Source of the DNA: Nocardia carnea NBRC 14403
Lineage (GTDB): Bacteria > Actinomycetota > Actinomycetes > Mycobacteriales > Mycobacteriaceae
Direction of reading: 5' to 3'
Assembly (NCBI RefSeq): GCF_000308515.1
Contig: NZ_BAFV01000073.1
Coordinates: forward strand, 1-64,000
Length of the DNA stretch: 64,000 nucleotides
In this document: one piece after another, positions 1 to 8,866 of the stretch
Layout: the number at the start of each line of letters is the position of its first letter
Numbering within the stretch: the first letter of the stretch is position 1
Made by a program: the position numbers and the translations under genes
Notes under the pieces: generated by a model
Databases searched by the model: none
What the model was told of the DNA's origin: nothing
What the model saw: only the letters and a program-made list of their open reading frames with translations

Positions 1-972
1 CTCAGGCGGTCAATCAGGCCCGGCACGCCCCGGCAGCCAGCCCGGTTCACCGCGACCCGGGAGCCCGTCGGGCCCGCCCGGCCCGGCAACCAGCCCGGAG
101 CCGGCCGGCCGGCGAATCAACCCCGCCCCGACCAGCCCGGAAACCAGGCAGGGCAGCAGACCCCGCCGGGTAGTGGTGCGCCCGGCCGCCCGAACGCCGG
201 ACCGCAGCCGGGTCGATCCGGATTCGCGACGCCGACGCTGCGTGGGCTGTTCGCCTCCGAACCGGTCGAGGACGCCGAGAGCCGCGAGGTATCCGGCCGC
301 ACGGTCTACCCGACCGCCGCGGACGCCCCGCCGCTGCCGCCGACACCGCAGCAGGCGCGGATAAACAACGATCCGGCAGCACCGCGGCAGGACAACTCCC
401 TGCGGCTACCCGGCGTATCCGGCCGGCCCCCGGCGCCGCCGCGCCCGGCCGGTCCACAGCCGTCCGGTGGCAGGCCCGGCCCCGAGCCCGGTCGGCCGCC
501 GGCCCCGCCGCGCCCGGTTCAGAACCAGCGGCAGCCCGGTTACCCGGACTCGGGTTCCGCACCCGATCAAGGCTCGCAACCGCGGCCGATGCCCCGCGTT
601 TCCAACCCCGGCAGTGGATCTCCGGCCGCGCCGCAGTCGGGCCTGCCGGACCTGCCGCGCCGCGTACCGCGTGGCCTGCCACCGGAAATGCCCGCGCAGT
701 CCCGTAATCCGGAACCGCCGGCGCGACCTGCCCCGCCGGCCCGGCCGCGACCCGACAGCTTGGCCGAGCAATCCGCCGGATCGGCGGGCCCACAACAGGA
801 ACCGGACCCCCGGGAACGCAACAGCATCGAATCCTGGATGGCAGGTCTGCGATCGGCGCGCCGGCAGCAGGCCGGGACGCCGGCTACCGCCGATGAGACG
901 GGCCGGCACCACGGTGAAGGACGTTCGGTCAGCGTGAACGAATTGCTGCGCCGCCGCGAGGATCCCGAGTAG
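1..972 (+). CDS. C-terminal part of a proline-rich protein (5' end outside window)
   Basis: Frame 1 is open from the first base to the TAG at 970-972, giving at least 323 residues with no start inside the window. The visible part is low-complexity, rich in Pro, Gly, Arg and Gln, with repeated PGRP- and APPRP-like stretches and no predicted globular core until the end. The last 50 residues are more ordered, with NSIESWMAGLRSARR and a terminal SVNELLRRRE motif. A long Pro-rich tail ending this way is reminiscent of actinobacterial nitrate/nitrite-sensor-type histidine kinases, but the catalytic part is outside the window and the usual roadblock/DUF742/GTPase genes do not follow. The frame is certain; the function is a weak guess. 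Confidence 0.6.
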   Translation, partial: LRRSIRPGTPRQPARFTATREPVGPARPGNQPGAGRPANQPRPDQPGNQAGQQTPPGSGAPGRPNAGPQPGRSGFATPTLRGLFASEPVEDAESREVSGRTVYPTAADAPPLPPTPQQARINNDPAAPRQDNSLRLPGVSGRPPAPPRPAGPQPSGGRPGPEPGRPPAPPRPVQNQRQPGYPDSGSAPDQGSQPRPMPRVSNPGSGSPAAPQSGLPDLPRRVPRGLPPEMPAQSRNPEPPARPAPPARPRPDSLAEQSAGSAGPQQEPDPRERNSIESWMAGLRSARRQQAGTPATADETGRHHGEGRSVSVNELLRRREDPE

Positions 973-1389
973 CGCTGCTGTTCGTGGGGTTATCGTGCTC
1001 TGGGCGAGGCTCGTGCACGTCGGTTGCACACCCGTGGCGTCCGCTGTCTCGGGTGCTGGTCGGCATTGCGGCGCCCGGGCGATGACCGTGCTGCAGATCG
1101 CTCCCGGCGACCGTAGTTCCGAGACCGGCTGTTACCCCGCCGATATCGGGGCGCTACGCAGCCGGTCGAACCACCGGCTGACCGCAGCCTCGAACGCGTG
1201 CGGGATGTCGCGGCCCAGTCGGGTCGCCGAGGGCCGTTCGAGGCACCACATCGACAGGTCACGGGAGGCGCTTGGCCTACACCGGTTCGAGCGATCGGTC
1301 AGTTGTGCTGTTTGCTCCCCCCGTGAACTTGTGCCGCGGCAACACCGCGAGGCTCGCGCCACGGCAACGCCGCGAGCCTCATACCCGGT
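973..1389. other. 417-bp intergenic stretch between convergent genes
   Basis: No convincing gene is seen. The minus strand has a 76-codon open frame at 1132-1362 whose product (for example MWCLERPSATRLG) shows no family I recognise; it may be the remnant of a decayed gene. The last 60 bases hold a direct repeat (CCGCGGCAACACCGCGAGGC at 1334 and a close variant at 1358) and a hairpin listed separately. Confidence 0.4.
1349..1380 (-). terminator. Hairpin downstream of the DUF1707 gene
   Basis: GAGGCTCGCG (1349-1358) pairs perfectly with CGCGAGCCTC (1371-1380) around a 12-base loop. It begins 9 bases beyond the stop codon of the minus-strand gene ending at 1390. There is no T-run, as is common for actinobacterial terminators. 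Confidence 0.5.
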
Positions 1390-2088
1390 TCAGTGGCCGA
1401 GCAGGCGCCGCCAGTGCGCCATGAAGGGCTGTTTGGCGGTGACCGATCCGAACCGGACCCGGCCGTGCACCAAGAGATGTAGCGGACCGATCGGGGGACC
1501 GCTGCGTACCTTGTTGTTCACGCTGGACCCGATCAGTTCCAGCCGGTCCAGGTCGACCGTCGCCTCCTGCGGAACGATCAGGGTGAGCGAACTGGCGTAA
1601 TCGTCCACTTGGATCTCCACCACCTGGGTGGTCATCACCGCCTGGGTGAAATCCAGGGTTACGCCGGAGAGCCAGCTGTTGACCCGCAATACCGGCGCGA
1701 CCTGCCAGTCGCCGCGGCGGGTGACCCCCGACATCCGCGGGCGGATGATTCCGCCCTGCACGACGCCCGACAGCGGCGCCCGCGCGGTATCGCCGGGCTG
1801 CGGCAGCGGCGCGGGTTTGCCCGGGCCCGCCTGCGGCGCGCTGGGTTCGCCGATCAACCGTACGCCCGGCAGATCGACGAGCACGGAATTCAGCTCACCC
1901 CGGGTCTTGGCGGCGAGCGCGGTATCCATCCGTTCGGTGAACTCGCCCAGCGACAGCATGCCCATACCCACCGCGCGTTGCAGCAACTGTCCGACGTGTT
2001 CCCGTTCGGCATCGGAAACACGCAGGTCCCGGTTGCCGACCTGGCTACCGGGACCCGCACCGTCGAATACCGGATCGGGGCCATTCAT
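1390..2088 (-). CDS. DUF1707 domain protein with LiaF-like C-terminal region
   Basis: A 232-residue protein. Residues about 22-75 carry the DUF1707 (SHOCT-like) signature: LRVSDAEREHVGQLLQ, then GRLSLGEF-like MGMLSLGEFTERMD and a conserved AKTRGEL. A Pro-rich linker (about 85-110) leads to a beta-rich C-terminal half (about 115-232) resembling the cell-wall-active-antibiotic-response (LiaF/DUF2154) fold, with alternating hydrophobic strands. No membrane segment is visible. In actinomycetes this arrangement is a common small regulatory or envelope-stress protein of unknown biochemistry. It lies 75 bases downstream of the AI-2E-type exporter on the same strand and may be cotranscribed with it. 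Confidence 0.8.
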   Translation of the reverse strand: MNGPDPVFDGAGPGSQVGNRDLRVSDAEREHVGQLLQRAVGMGMLSLGEFTERMDTALAAKTRGELNSVLVDLPGVRLIGEPSAPQAGPGKPAPLPQPGDTARAPLSGVVQGGIIRPRMSGVTRRGDWQVAPVLRVNSWLSGVTLDFTQAVMTTQVVEIQVDDYASSLTLIVPQEATVDLDRLELIGSSVNNKVRSGPPIGPLHLLVHGRVRFGSVTAKQPFMAHWRRLLGH

Positions 2089-2163
2089 GGTGTCGAGATT
2101 ACCCAGCAGCGGCCCGGTCCCGCATCAGGGCATTCCCCGATACGGTGGGCCTTCGCTGCCGGA

Positions 2164-3561
2164 TCAGGCCTGGTGACCTCCGGTTTCATCGGCGGCCGCC
2201 GGATCGGACGGCGGAGTTTTCCCGGGGTGCCCATCCGATGGGCCGGCGTCCCCGACGGTGGTGGGCTCCGCAGCGGTGGCGAATACCGGCTTCGGCGCCG
2301 ATTCCGGTGCGGGCGGATCCAGAGGTTCAGCGTCGGCCGACCGCGGCAGGACCAGCCTGCGCTGCGCTTCGGCGAGCAGCGCGGCGATCGCGAATCGCCC
2401 TGTCCCCTCCGAACCGGCGGCCGTGGGATATTCGGGTGAATCGGGTTCGGCCGTATAGATACCCTTGCGGTCCGCGGCCAATTCCGCGATCAGTTCCTCG
2501 GGGTCCTCGGCGAGTAGTGAGCGGATCGCGGTGTTCAGCACCGCCACCAGCGGTACCGCCAGCAGACCGCCCGCGATACCGCCCAGTACCAGGCCCGCGG
2601 CGATCGCCAGCACCACCGCGAGCGGGTGGATCCGCACGGCCCGGCCGAGCAGCAGCGGTTGCAGGACATGGCCTTCCACCTGCATCACCGCGACGATGAT
2701 GCCCAGCACGATCAAGGCGGTGACGAAACCTTTGGTCACCAGGGCGATGAACACCGCCACGAAACCGGCCAGGAACGCGCCGATGATCGGGATGAACGCG
2801 CTGATGAACACCAGCGAGGCCAGCGGTAGCGCCAGCGGGACCCCCAGCAGCGCCAGTCCGGCGCCGATACCGATCGCGTCCACGGCCGCGACGGCGACGG
2901 TGGCCCGCACGAAGCCCACGAGCGACCCGAAGCCGAGTTCCCCCGCGGTCCGCACCCGTTCGCGGTGCGTGCGCGGCACGATCCGGGTCACGAATTCCCA
3001 GATCTGATAACCGCTGTAGAGGAAGAAGATGAGGATGAACAGGGTGAGGAAAATCCCGGTGAGGATATGGCCGATCATCGTCGCGGTGGTCAGCGCCCCG
3101 CTGGTCAGCGTGTCCTGATTGGACTGGATGGCCCGGATCGCCGCATCGCCGGCCGTACGGATCTGGTCGTCGCTCAGATGCATGGGGCCGTTGATGAGCC
3201 AGTCCTGCACCTTGTGAATGCTGCCGGTGAATTCGTCGGACAGCTGCGGCACACCCACCACGAACTGTTCCACCACAAAGGTGACGACCCCCGCCACCAA
3301 GCCGAGCGAACCGACCAGTGCGACCAGGACCCCGAGCCCCCGCGGCACACCGCGGCGCTGCATCCAATCCACCAGCGGAGCCAGCAACGCGGCCGCCAGC
3401 AACGCGATGGCCAGCGGAATCACCACGGTATCGAGCCTCCGCACGGCCGCCGCGAGCACCGCCACCAGGGCGAAGATCACCAGCAGACGCCAGGCCCATT
3501 CGGCGGTCTGCCGCACGATCGGGTGAACGGCGTCTGCAGCAGTCGGTTTCGGCTCGGTCAC
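2164..3561 (-). CDS. AI-2E family transporter (UPF0118 membrane protein)
   Basis: About 465 residues from a GTG at 3561 (VTEPKPTAADAVHP). A longer frame begins with TTG at 3630 but its first 23 residues are Ala/Arg/Pro-rich and look untranslated. The protein has two N-terminal hairpins of membrane helices (LLVIFALVAVLAAAVRRL, then IPLAIALLAAALLAPL), the family motif PLVDWMQRRGVPRGLGV, a soluble insert, and a C-terminal bundle of four to five helices with the typical GLVLGGIAGGLLAVPL signature. A charged, Pro-rich tail of about 110 residues follows and is probably cytoplasmic. The family exports autoinducer-2, Na+ or unknown solutes; the substrate here cannot be predicted. It is transcribed divergently from the adenylate cyclase gene. 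Confidence 0.88.
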   Translation of the reverse strand: MTEPKPTAADAVHPIVRQTAEWAWRLLVIFALVAVLAAAVRRLDTVVIPLAIALLAAALLAPLVDWMQRRGVPRGLGVLVALVGSLGLVAGVVTFVVEQFVVGVPQLSDEFTGSIHKVQDWLINGPMHLSDDQIRTAGDAAIRAIQSNQDTLTSGALTTATMIGHILTGIFLTLFILIFFLYSGYQIWEFVTRIVPRTHRERVRTAGELGFGSLVGFVRATVAVAAVDAIGIGAGLALLGVPLALPLASLVFISAFIPIIGAFLAGFVAVFIALVTKGFVTALIVLGIIVAVMQVEGHVLQPLLLGRAVRIHPLAVVLAIAAGLVLGGIAGGLLAVPLVAVLNTAIRSLLAEDPEELIAELAADRKGIYTAEPDSPEYPTAAGSEGTGRFAIAALLAEAQRRLVLPRSADAEPLDPPAPESAPKPVFATAAEPTTVGDAGPSDGHPGKTPPSDPAAADETGGHQA

Positions 3562-3675
3562 CCGGCCGAGCCTAACGAGCGCAGCGGGAACAGGCCCGGC
3601 ACCGGGCCGCGCCCGGCCTGCGGCGCCCAACCCGGGAGCGCCGGGTCGTCGGGGCCGGACGCTAAGTTAGTACTT

Positions 3676-5256
3676 GTGTCAGCGCCATTGGAAGCGGTCA
3701 AACAGACCATGCATACGCGCTGGCCGCTGTACCTCACCTCGATGTTGCTCGCGAACGCTTTCGGTGCGGTGCTGGTGTGGGCGTTCATCCAATACGGGCT
3801 GCCGGTGCCGGAGGGCGAGCAACCCGGAACCCGCCAGATCGGGCTCCTCGTACCCGCGGTGGTGTTCGTCACCGGCGGGGTACTCAGTGTGGTCGCCTCG
3901 GCGCTGATGCTGCGGCCGGTGATGCGCTGGCAGGTGCGCGGCGGACCACCCAGCCGGCAGGAACAGATGGCGACCCTGCACGCTCCGCTGCGGCAGGCGA
4001 TCCTGCATCTGGCGCTGTGGATTCTCGGTGGCGCCGTCCTGGCCACCGCCATCATCTCCGAGACTCCGGCGCTGGCCGGTACGGTGATCATCACCGAATG
4101 CATGGCCGCGACCATCGTGTTCGGTTTCACCTACATGCTGGGCGAACGGATTCTGCGCCCCGTCGCCGCCGAAGCTCTCAGCGCGGGCCGTTTCGACCAC
4201 ACCCTCACCCCCGGCGTCGGTACCCGGATGGCGATGACCTGGGGTATGGGGACCTTCGCCCCCACCATCGCGATCGTGCTGCTGTGCGTGACCCAGATCT
4301 CGTCGGACGTCAAATTCTCGGCGCAGTCGCTGGCTGTTTCGATCCTGCTGCTGTGCGGGGTGGTGATAATGCAGGCGCTGGCGCTGTCCATGCTGACGGC
4401 GTCGAGTATCTCCGACCCGGTCCGTCAGCTCAGTCAGGCCATCGACCAGGTGCAGAACGGTTCCCGCGATGTACAGGTCGAGGTTTTCGACGGGAGCGAG
4501 ATCGGGCTGCTGCAGGTCGGTTTCAACCGGATGATGGAGGAGGCCGCGAGCCGGCAGCGTCTGCAGGAACTCTTCGGCCAGCATGTCGGCGCCGAAGTGG
4601 CGCAGCGGGCCCTGGATTACGGTACCGAGCTCGGCGGGGAGACCCGGTTCGTGGCGGTGCTGTTCGTCGATATGGTCGGTTCCACCGCGACCGCCGCCGA
4701 ACATCCACCGACCGAGGTGGTGAATCTGCTCAACGAATTCTTCCGCGTGGTGGTCGATGTGATCGATCGCCATCACGGATTCGTGAACAAGTTCGTCGGT
4801 GATGCCGCGCTGGCGATATTCGGTGCCCCGCTGGACCGCCCGGACGCGCCGACGGCGGCGCTGGCCGCAGCCCGGGATCTCCGCATGGCATTGCGATCGG
4901 TTCCCGGCCTCGATATCGGTATCGGAGTTTCGGCCGGGTTGGCGGTGGCGGGCAATATCGGTGCGGCCAACCGATTCGAATACACGGTGATCGGTGACCC
5001 GGTGAACGAGGCTTCACGGCTCACCGAACTCGCGAAAGATCATCCGGGCCGGACGCTGGCCTCGGGGTCGGCGCTGTATTTCGCCGAGGAGAGCGAACAG
5101 CGGAATTGGACCGCCGGCGAGGAAGTGCAGTTGCGCGGACGGCGCCGGAAGACGAGATTGTCCTGGCCGAGCGATTCCGTGGACGCAACCAGCACAGTGC
5201 CGGCCGCGGCGGCCATCGAATCGGCACCCCCCGTCGACGAGGCGGAACGCGCATAG
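3676..5256 (+). CDS. Membrane-bound class III adenylate cyclase with HAMP domain
   Basis: About 526 residues from a GTG at 3676. Roughly six membrane helices (residues 15-240) are followed by a HAMP domain (about 244-295; ISDPVRQLSQAIDQVQNG) and a cyclase catalytic domain (about 325-505). All class III catalytic residues are visible: two metal-binding Asp (FVDMVGST and FVGDAALAIFG), the adenine-selecting Lys (VNKFVGD) and Asp (YTVIGDPVNEASRL), and the transition-state Asn and Arg in NEASR. It should make cAMP at the inner membrane face. The architecture matches the mycobacterial Rv1318c/Rv1319c/Rv1320c/Rv3645 group. The open frame extends upstream to 2965, but that part is antisense to the neighbouring exporter and not credible. 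Confidence 0.93.
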   Translation: MSAPLEAVKQTMHTRWPLYLTSMLLANAFGAVLVWAFIQYGLPVPEGEQPGTRQIGLLVPAVVFVTGGVLSVVASALMLRPVMRWQVRGGPPSRQEQMATLHAPLRQAILHLALWILGGAVLATAIISETPALAGTVIITECMAATIVFGFTYMLGERILRPVAAEALSAGRFDHTLTPGVGTRMAMTWGMGTFAPTIAIVLLCVTQISSDVKFSAQSLAVSILLLCGVVIMQALALSMLTASSISDPVRQLSQAIDQVQNGSRDVQVEVFDGSEIGLLQVGFNRMMEEAASRQRLQELFGQHVGAEVAQRALDYGTELGGETRFVAVLFVDMVGSTATAAEHPPTEVVNLLNEFFRVVVDVIDRHHGFVNKFVGDAALAIFGAPLDRPDAPTAALAAARDLRMALRSVPGLDIGIGVSAGLAVAGNIGAANRFEYTVIGDPVNEASRLTELAKDHPGRTLASGSALYFAEESEQRNWTAGEEVQLRGRRRKTRLSWPSDSVDATSTVPAAAAIESAPPVDEAERA

Positions 5257-5324
5257 CACGCGCTCCCGGGAGCCCCGGCTGCGGGGCCGGGCCGCAGGCC
5301 ACCGGCGTCCATTAGGCTGGGCTC

Positions 5325-6428
5325 GTGACTGCCAACGGTGATACAGCGGATACGCCTGCTGTGTCCCGGGCAGACGAAACGCCGGAGAATCGGAAACGCT
5401 CCCGGAGATTCCGCTGGCTCAAATGGCTGGCCGTTTCCGTACTGCTGCTGTTGTTGACCGGGGAAGGGATTTATCTCTATCCCCGGCTGCATGAGTCGTG
5501 GCAGAAACTGACCGAAATCCATTGGGGCTGGGTTGCGGCGTGTATCGCATTGCAAATGCTGTCCATGTCCGGTTTCGGCCGGGTGCAGAAGCAGTTGTTG
5601 AAAGCGGGCGGCGTCGAGGTCAGGCAGCATAAATCGGTGGCCGTTGTGTACGGCGCGACGGCCATGTCGGTCACGTTGCCGGCCGGCCAGGTCTTCTCCA
5701 CCGCGTTCACCTACCGCCAGACCAGGCGCTGGGGCGCCAGCCCGGTGGTCGCCTCGTGGCAGCTCGTCTTCTCCGGGGTCGTATCGGCCGCCGGACTCGC
5801 CCTGCTCGGTGTCCTGGGCACGGTGCTGGCCGGTGGGCGGATCGGCCCGGTCAACCTCATCGTGTCGGTGGCCGCCGTGGTGGCGCTGGTCTGGGCGGGT
5901 AACTACGCATCCCGCCATCCGGGCACCCTCGAAGGGGTGTTCCGGCGCGGGCTGGCCCTGGCCAACCGCCTGCGCAAACGTCCCTCGGATGCGGGACGAG
6001 AGAAGATCCGGGAGATGCTGGCCCAGGTCGAATCGGTGGATATGGGCACCCGCGACGGCGCCTGGGTCACCGGTTGGGCGGTAGTCCACCGGCTCGCCGA
6101 TGTCGCCTGCCTGGGCGCCGCCTGTTATGCCATCGGCGGCGACCCCCGGTGGGCAGGTCTGCTGATCGCCTTCGCGGCCGGTAAGGCGGTGGGGTCCATC
6201 CCGTTCGCACCCGGCGGCATCGTCTACGTGGACGCGACCTTGATCTACGGGCTCACCGCGGCTGCGGGGCTGCCCGCGGCCCAGGCGGTCGCCGCCGCGT
6301 TCGTCTACCGGCTGGTGAGTTTCGTCCTGATCGCCGTCATCGGCTGGGTCGTCTTCGCCTTCCTGTTCCGCAATCGCAATGCCGAGGACGACGAATACGA
6401 GCAGGAGTTCACCCGGCGCAACGCCTGA
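5325..6428 (+). CDS. Lysylphosphatidylglycerol synthase/flippase-like membrane protein (YbhN/UPF0104)
   Basis: A 367-residue protein from a GTG at 5325, 68 bases after the cyclase stop. A basic N-terminus (NRKRSRRFRWLKWL) precedes about eight membrane helices. Family features include the early helix WLAVSVLLLLLTGEGIYLYP, the ATAMSVTLPAGQVFSTAFTYRQ segment and the C-terminal FAPGGIVYVDATLIYGLTA segment of LPG_synthase_TM proteins. The GNAT-like aminoacyl-transfer domain of true MprF enzymes is absent, so a lipid or glycolipid flippase role is more likely than lipid aminoacylation. Substrate unknown. Confidence 0.82.
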   Translation: MTANGDTADTPAVSRADETPENRKRSRRFRWLKWLAVSVLLLLLTGEGIYLYPRLHESWQKLTEIHWGWVAACIALQMLSMSGFGRVQKQLLKAGGVEVRQHKSVAVVYGATAMSVTLPAGQVFSTAFTYRQTRRWGASPVVASWQLVFSGVVSAAGLALLGVLGTVLAGGRIGPVNLIVSVAAVVALVWAGNYASRHPGTLEGVFRRGLALANRLRKRPSDAGREKIREMLAQVESVDMGTRDGAWVTGWAVVHRLADVACLGAACYAIGGDPRWAGLLIAFAAGKAVGSIPFAPGGIVYVDATLIYGLTAAAGLPAAQAVAAAFVYRLVSFVLIAVIGWVVFAFLFRNRNAEDDEYEQEFTRRNA

Positions 6429-6489
6429 CCCCCGTGCGGACGCATCGGGGACAGGTCTGCGGACGGAGTTCGCCGGATTGCGACCCATT

Positions 6490-6873
6490 ATGCTGCGCAG
6501 TGTGAGATGGCTGGGACCGATCGTTGTCGATGCGCTGCTGGTGGTGCTGTTCTGCGTTATCGGGCGCCGCAGCCACGACGAGGCGATACTCGCCGGTCTG
6601 CTGCGTACCGCGTGGCCGTTCGTGATCGGACTCGCGGTCGGCTGGATCGCCGCCTACCTGCTGTACCGCCGGCGCCGGGAAACCGAATCGTTCAACGGTA
6701 TGCGCCTGCGGCCGACCGGCCTGGTGATCTGGTCGAGCACCCTGGTCGTCGGTATGGCGCTGCGGGTGGTCAGCGGCCAGGGCACGGCGGTCAGTTTCAT
6801 CATCGTGGCGGCGTCGGTACTGGCCTTGTTCCTGCTCGGCTGGCGGGCGGCGATCCGGGCGCTCAACCAGTAA
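6490..6873 (+). CDS. DUF3054 family small membrane protein
   Basis: 127 residues from an ATG at 6490 (an in-frame GTG at 6502 is also possible). Four membrane helices are seen: IVVDALLVVLFCVIG, WPFVIGLAVGWIAAYLLY, LVIWSSTLVVGMALRVV, and SFIIVAASVLALFLLGWRA. The DUF3054 pattern is clear: early Asp after the first helix start, GRRSHD, then RPTGLVIW and a final GWR. Function unknown. It ends 9 bases before the convergent penicillin-binding-protein-like gene. Confidence 0.8.
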   Translation: MLRSVRWLGPIVVDALLVVLFCVIGRRSHDEAILAGLLRTAWPFVIGLAVGWIAAYLLYRRRRETESFNGMRLRPTGLVIWSSTLVVGMALRVVSGQGTAVSFIIVAASVLALFLLGWRAAIRALNQ

Positions 6874-6882
6874 CGCCGGACC

Positions 6883-8556
6883 TCACTCGTCGGGTTTCGC
6901 GAACGATGCGAGCATCCGCTCACCCATCCGCACGACCATATCGCCGCTGTCGACATCGGCGATATGGATGGCGAAGGCCAGATCACCCATGGTGGCGATG
7001 AGCCAGCCGTCGTCGCCGGCCTTGGCGGAATACCCGGTGACATCGCGGAACCCGCGCAAGCGCGCCATCTGCGGTGCCTTCATCCCGTCGTGCAGCACCC
7101 GGCGCGCCGCATCGGCGACCGGTCCGGGTAGCGGCCCCGTCGGGGCGTCGGTTTCGCTCGGGCGGCCCCGTTCGATCATCGGTGGCCGCAGCGTGCCGTC
7201 ACCGATGGCCGCCGCCGCGATCGCCATGCCGAAGGGGCTGGCCAGCAGTGCGTCCGAACCACCGCCCTGACGGACCGGTTCGGCGTCGCCGGCGCCCACG
7301 GGTCGACCGGTGACCTCCTCCAGGCCGGGCACCCGGAAGTCCACGCCCACACCGAGTGTGGCCGCGGCTTCCACTGCCTCGGCATCGGAGACATCCTTCG
7401 CGGACTTCCCCTCGGACGCCGCGGCGACCGCCCGGAACAGTTCCATCATCCCGCCCGCCGGGTACAACCCGGTGAACGCGACCGGCCCCTGGGCGCTGGA
7501 ATAGTTGTTCTGGGCCACGGCTACCACAGCCCCGGTGGACGGCTGGGTGACCACGATCGAGGCCGGTGAACCGACGCTGACCACCGCATCCTCGGCGGCG
7601 CGTTGTAGCCGCTGGTCCATGGTGCCGGCGATATCCGGGCCGGCCGGGCCTTGATGACCGGCCAATTGTTTGACGAATTCCCCGTTTTCGAACAGTTGGA
7701 CCGCCCAGCCGGAATGCTTGTCCTGGCTTTCCTCGAAAACATTGGTCATGGCGTCGAGCATCGGGGAGAAGACCCGGCGATCGGAGACGATCAGCCGCGG
7801 CTCCTTTTTCATCACGACACCCGGAATCGGGGCCATCTCGGGTTCCAGGATCGCGAAATCGCCTTCGCGCAGGCTCACGGCCGTAATGGGTTCACCGCCG
7901 GACGCGGCCAGCTTTTCCCGCAGCGCCGCACCGGTGATCAGCGGGGCGACCGGTTCGATGGCACGGGACAGTGCATCGGTGGAGGCGACCTGGTCGGGCA
8001 TCCGCGCGGGATCGAGCTGGATGACATTGATCGTCTGCTGGGTCATCAGTGGTTTGCCGATATTGTCCACCACGCGCGGCGCCGGTTCGGGCGTGGTCCG
8101 CACCAGCCGGACGGTGCGATCGTGCTCGAGCTGCGGCATCACCACGGCCGGATCCCAGGAGATCTTCCACCCGTCGGAGAGTTTGCGGATGGTGCCTTCC
8201 AGATTGTAGGACCAGTCCTTGCGCTCGCCGAAGCTCCAATGCACGTCCAGGTTGAAGATCCCGGTTTCGGCATCCAGTCCGATGAATTGCGTTTTCTCGT
8301 AGTCGACATGGCCGGTTTCGAGCCCGTCGAACATTTGCTCCAGAGTTGCCGATGCGGCAGACGGGTAGGAGGTCAGTTCGGCTGCCGCGGTGTGATCACC
8401 CTCGTCGAGCAGTTCGGTGAATTGGTCGACGACCGATTCGGGACCGGCCTGCTCGGTGCCGGACCCGCACGATCCCATCGCGATTGCCAGAGCCGCCACC
8501 CCCGTAAGGGCCACTGCGCCCCGGAAGCGAAAGCGGCGGGATCCCCACACATCCAT
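6883..8556 (-). CDS. Penicillin-binding-protein-like lipoprotein lacking catalytic residues
   Basis: About 557 residues from an ATG at 8556 (a GTG at 8565 is the alternative). The N-terminus is a lipoprotein signal: RRFRFRG, a hydrophobic run, then AMGSCGSG with Cys as likely lipid anchor. Next come an NTF2-like MecA_N domain (about 40-155), a dimerisation-type region, and a transpeptidase-like domain (about 330-557). Gene length and order match Rv2864c-type class B PBPs. Where those enzymes have PGSTFK, this protein reads AGGMMELF, so both the serine nucleophile and the lysine of SxxK are gone. The KTG(T/S) motif is degraded to KAGDD. It is therefore predicted to bind peptidoglycan or partners without transpeptidase activity. 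Confidence 0.85.
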   Translation of the reverse strand: MDVWGSRRFRFRGAVALTGVAALAIAMGSCGSGTEQAGPESVVDQFTELLDEGDHTAAAELTSYPSAASATLEQMFDGLETGHVDYEKTQFIGLDAETGIFNLDVHWSFGERKDWSYNLEGTIRKLSDGWKISWDPAVVMPQLEHDRTVRLVRTTPEPAPRVVDNIGKPLMTQQTINVIQLDPARMPDQVASTDALSRAIEPVAPLITGAALREKLAASGGEPITAVSLREGDFAILEPEMAPIPGVVMKKEPRLIVSDRRVFSPMLDAMTNVFEESQDKHSGWAVQLFENGEFVKQLAGHQGPAGPDIAGTMDQRLQRAAEDAVVSVGSPASIVVTQPSTGAVVAVAQNNYSSAQGPVAFTGLYPAGGMMELFRAVAAASEGKSAKDVSDAEAVEAAATLGVGVDFRVPGLEEVTGRPVGAGDAEPVRQGGGSDALLASPFGMAIAAAAIGDGTLRPPMIERGRPSETDAPTGPLPGPVADAARRVLHDGMKAPQMARLRGFRDVTGYSAKAGDDGWLIATMGDLAFAIHIADVDSGDMVVRMGERMLASFAKPDE

Positions 8557-8866
8557 GTCGCCCACTCTTCACTCTTGCCACTCCAGTAACAAGACCACCG
8601 TACCTGAAAAATGCCTGCTTGCGAGTGCCCGCAAACCCGAAACCATAGCTCGTTCCACTGTGTGTAGTTGTGGCCGTACCCAACTCGCCGCCGAACCGGC
8701 CGTGATCGTTTACCGGACCGTCGGAGGACACCCGGCTTCGCTACGCTACCGATCGATCCACGGCGCTGTGGCGTTACCCCGCAAGTCCGGTTCCACTGCA
8801 GAGATACCCCGTAACGGTAGCCCAGAACCCTCGGCGCGCGTTCGGGGTGTCGGTAGGGTTGCTGTC
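8557..8866. promoter_or_regulatory. 310-bp divergent promoter region (PBP-like gene / aroQ)
   Basis: Non-coding sequence between two divergent genes. The segment around 8630-8720 is less GC-rich than its surroundings, with TGTGTGTAGTTGTGG and a GATCGTTTACC stretch, as expected for promoters. I see no clear inverted repeat or riboswitch. Confidence 0.4.

Noticed and set aside
1132..1362. 76-codon minus frame as a gene
   Set aside because: No family recognised and no good start signal; at most a remnant.
995..1600. 201-codon plus-strand open frame
   Set aside because: Overlaps the DUF1707 gene on the other strand, has Arg/Ser-rich shadow composition and no ribosome site.
2965..3675. N-terminal extension of the adenylate cyclase
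   Set aside because: Antisense to the AI-2E-type exporter and His/Asp-rich without hydrophobic pattern; the GTG at 3676 fits the family length.
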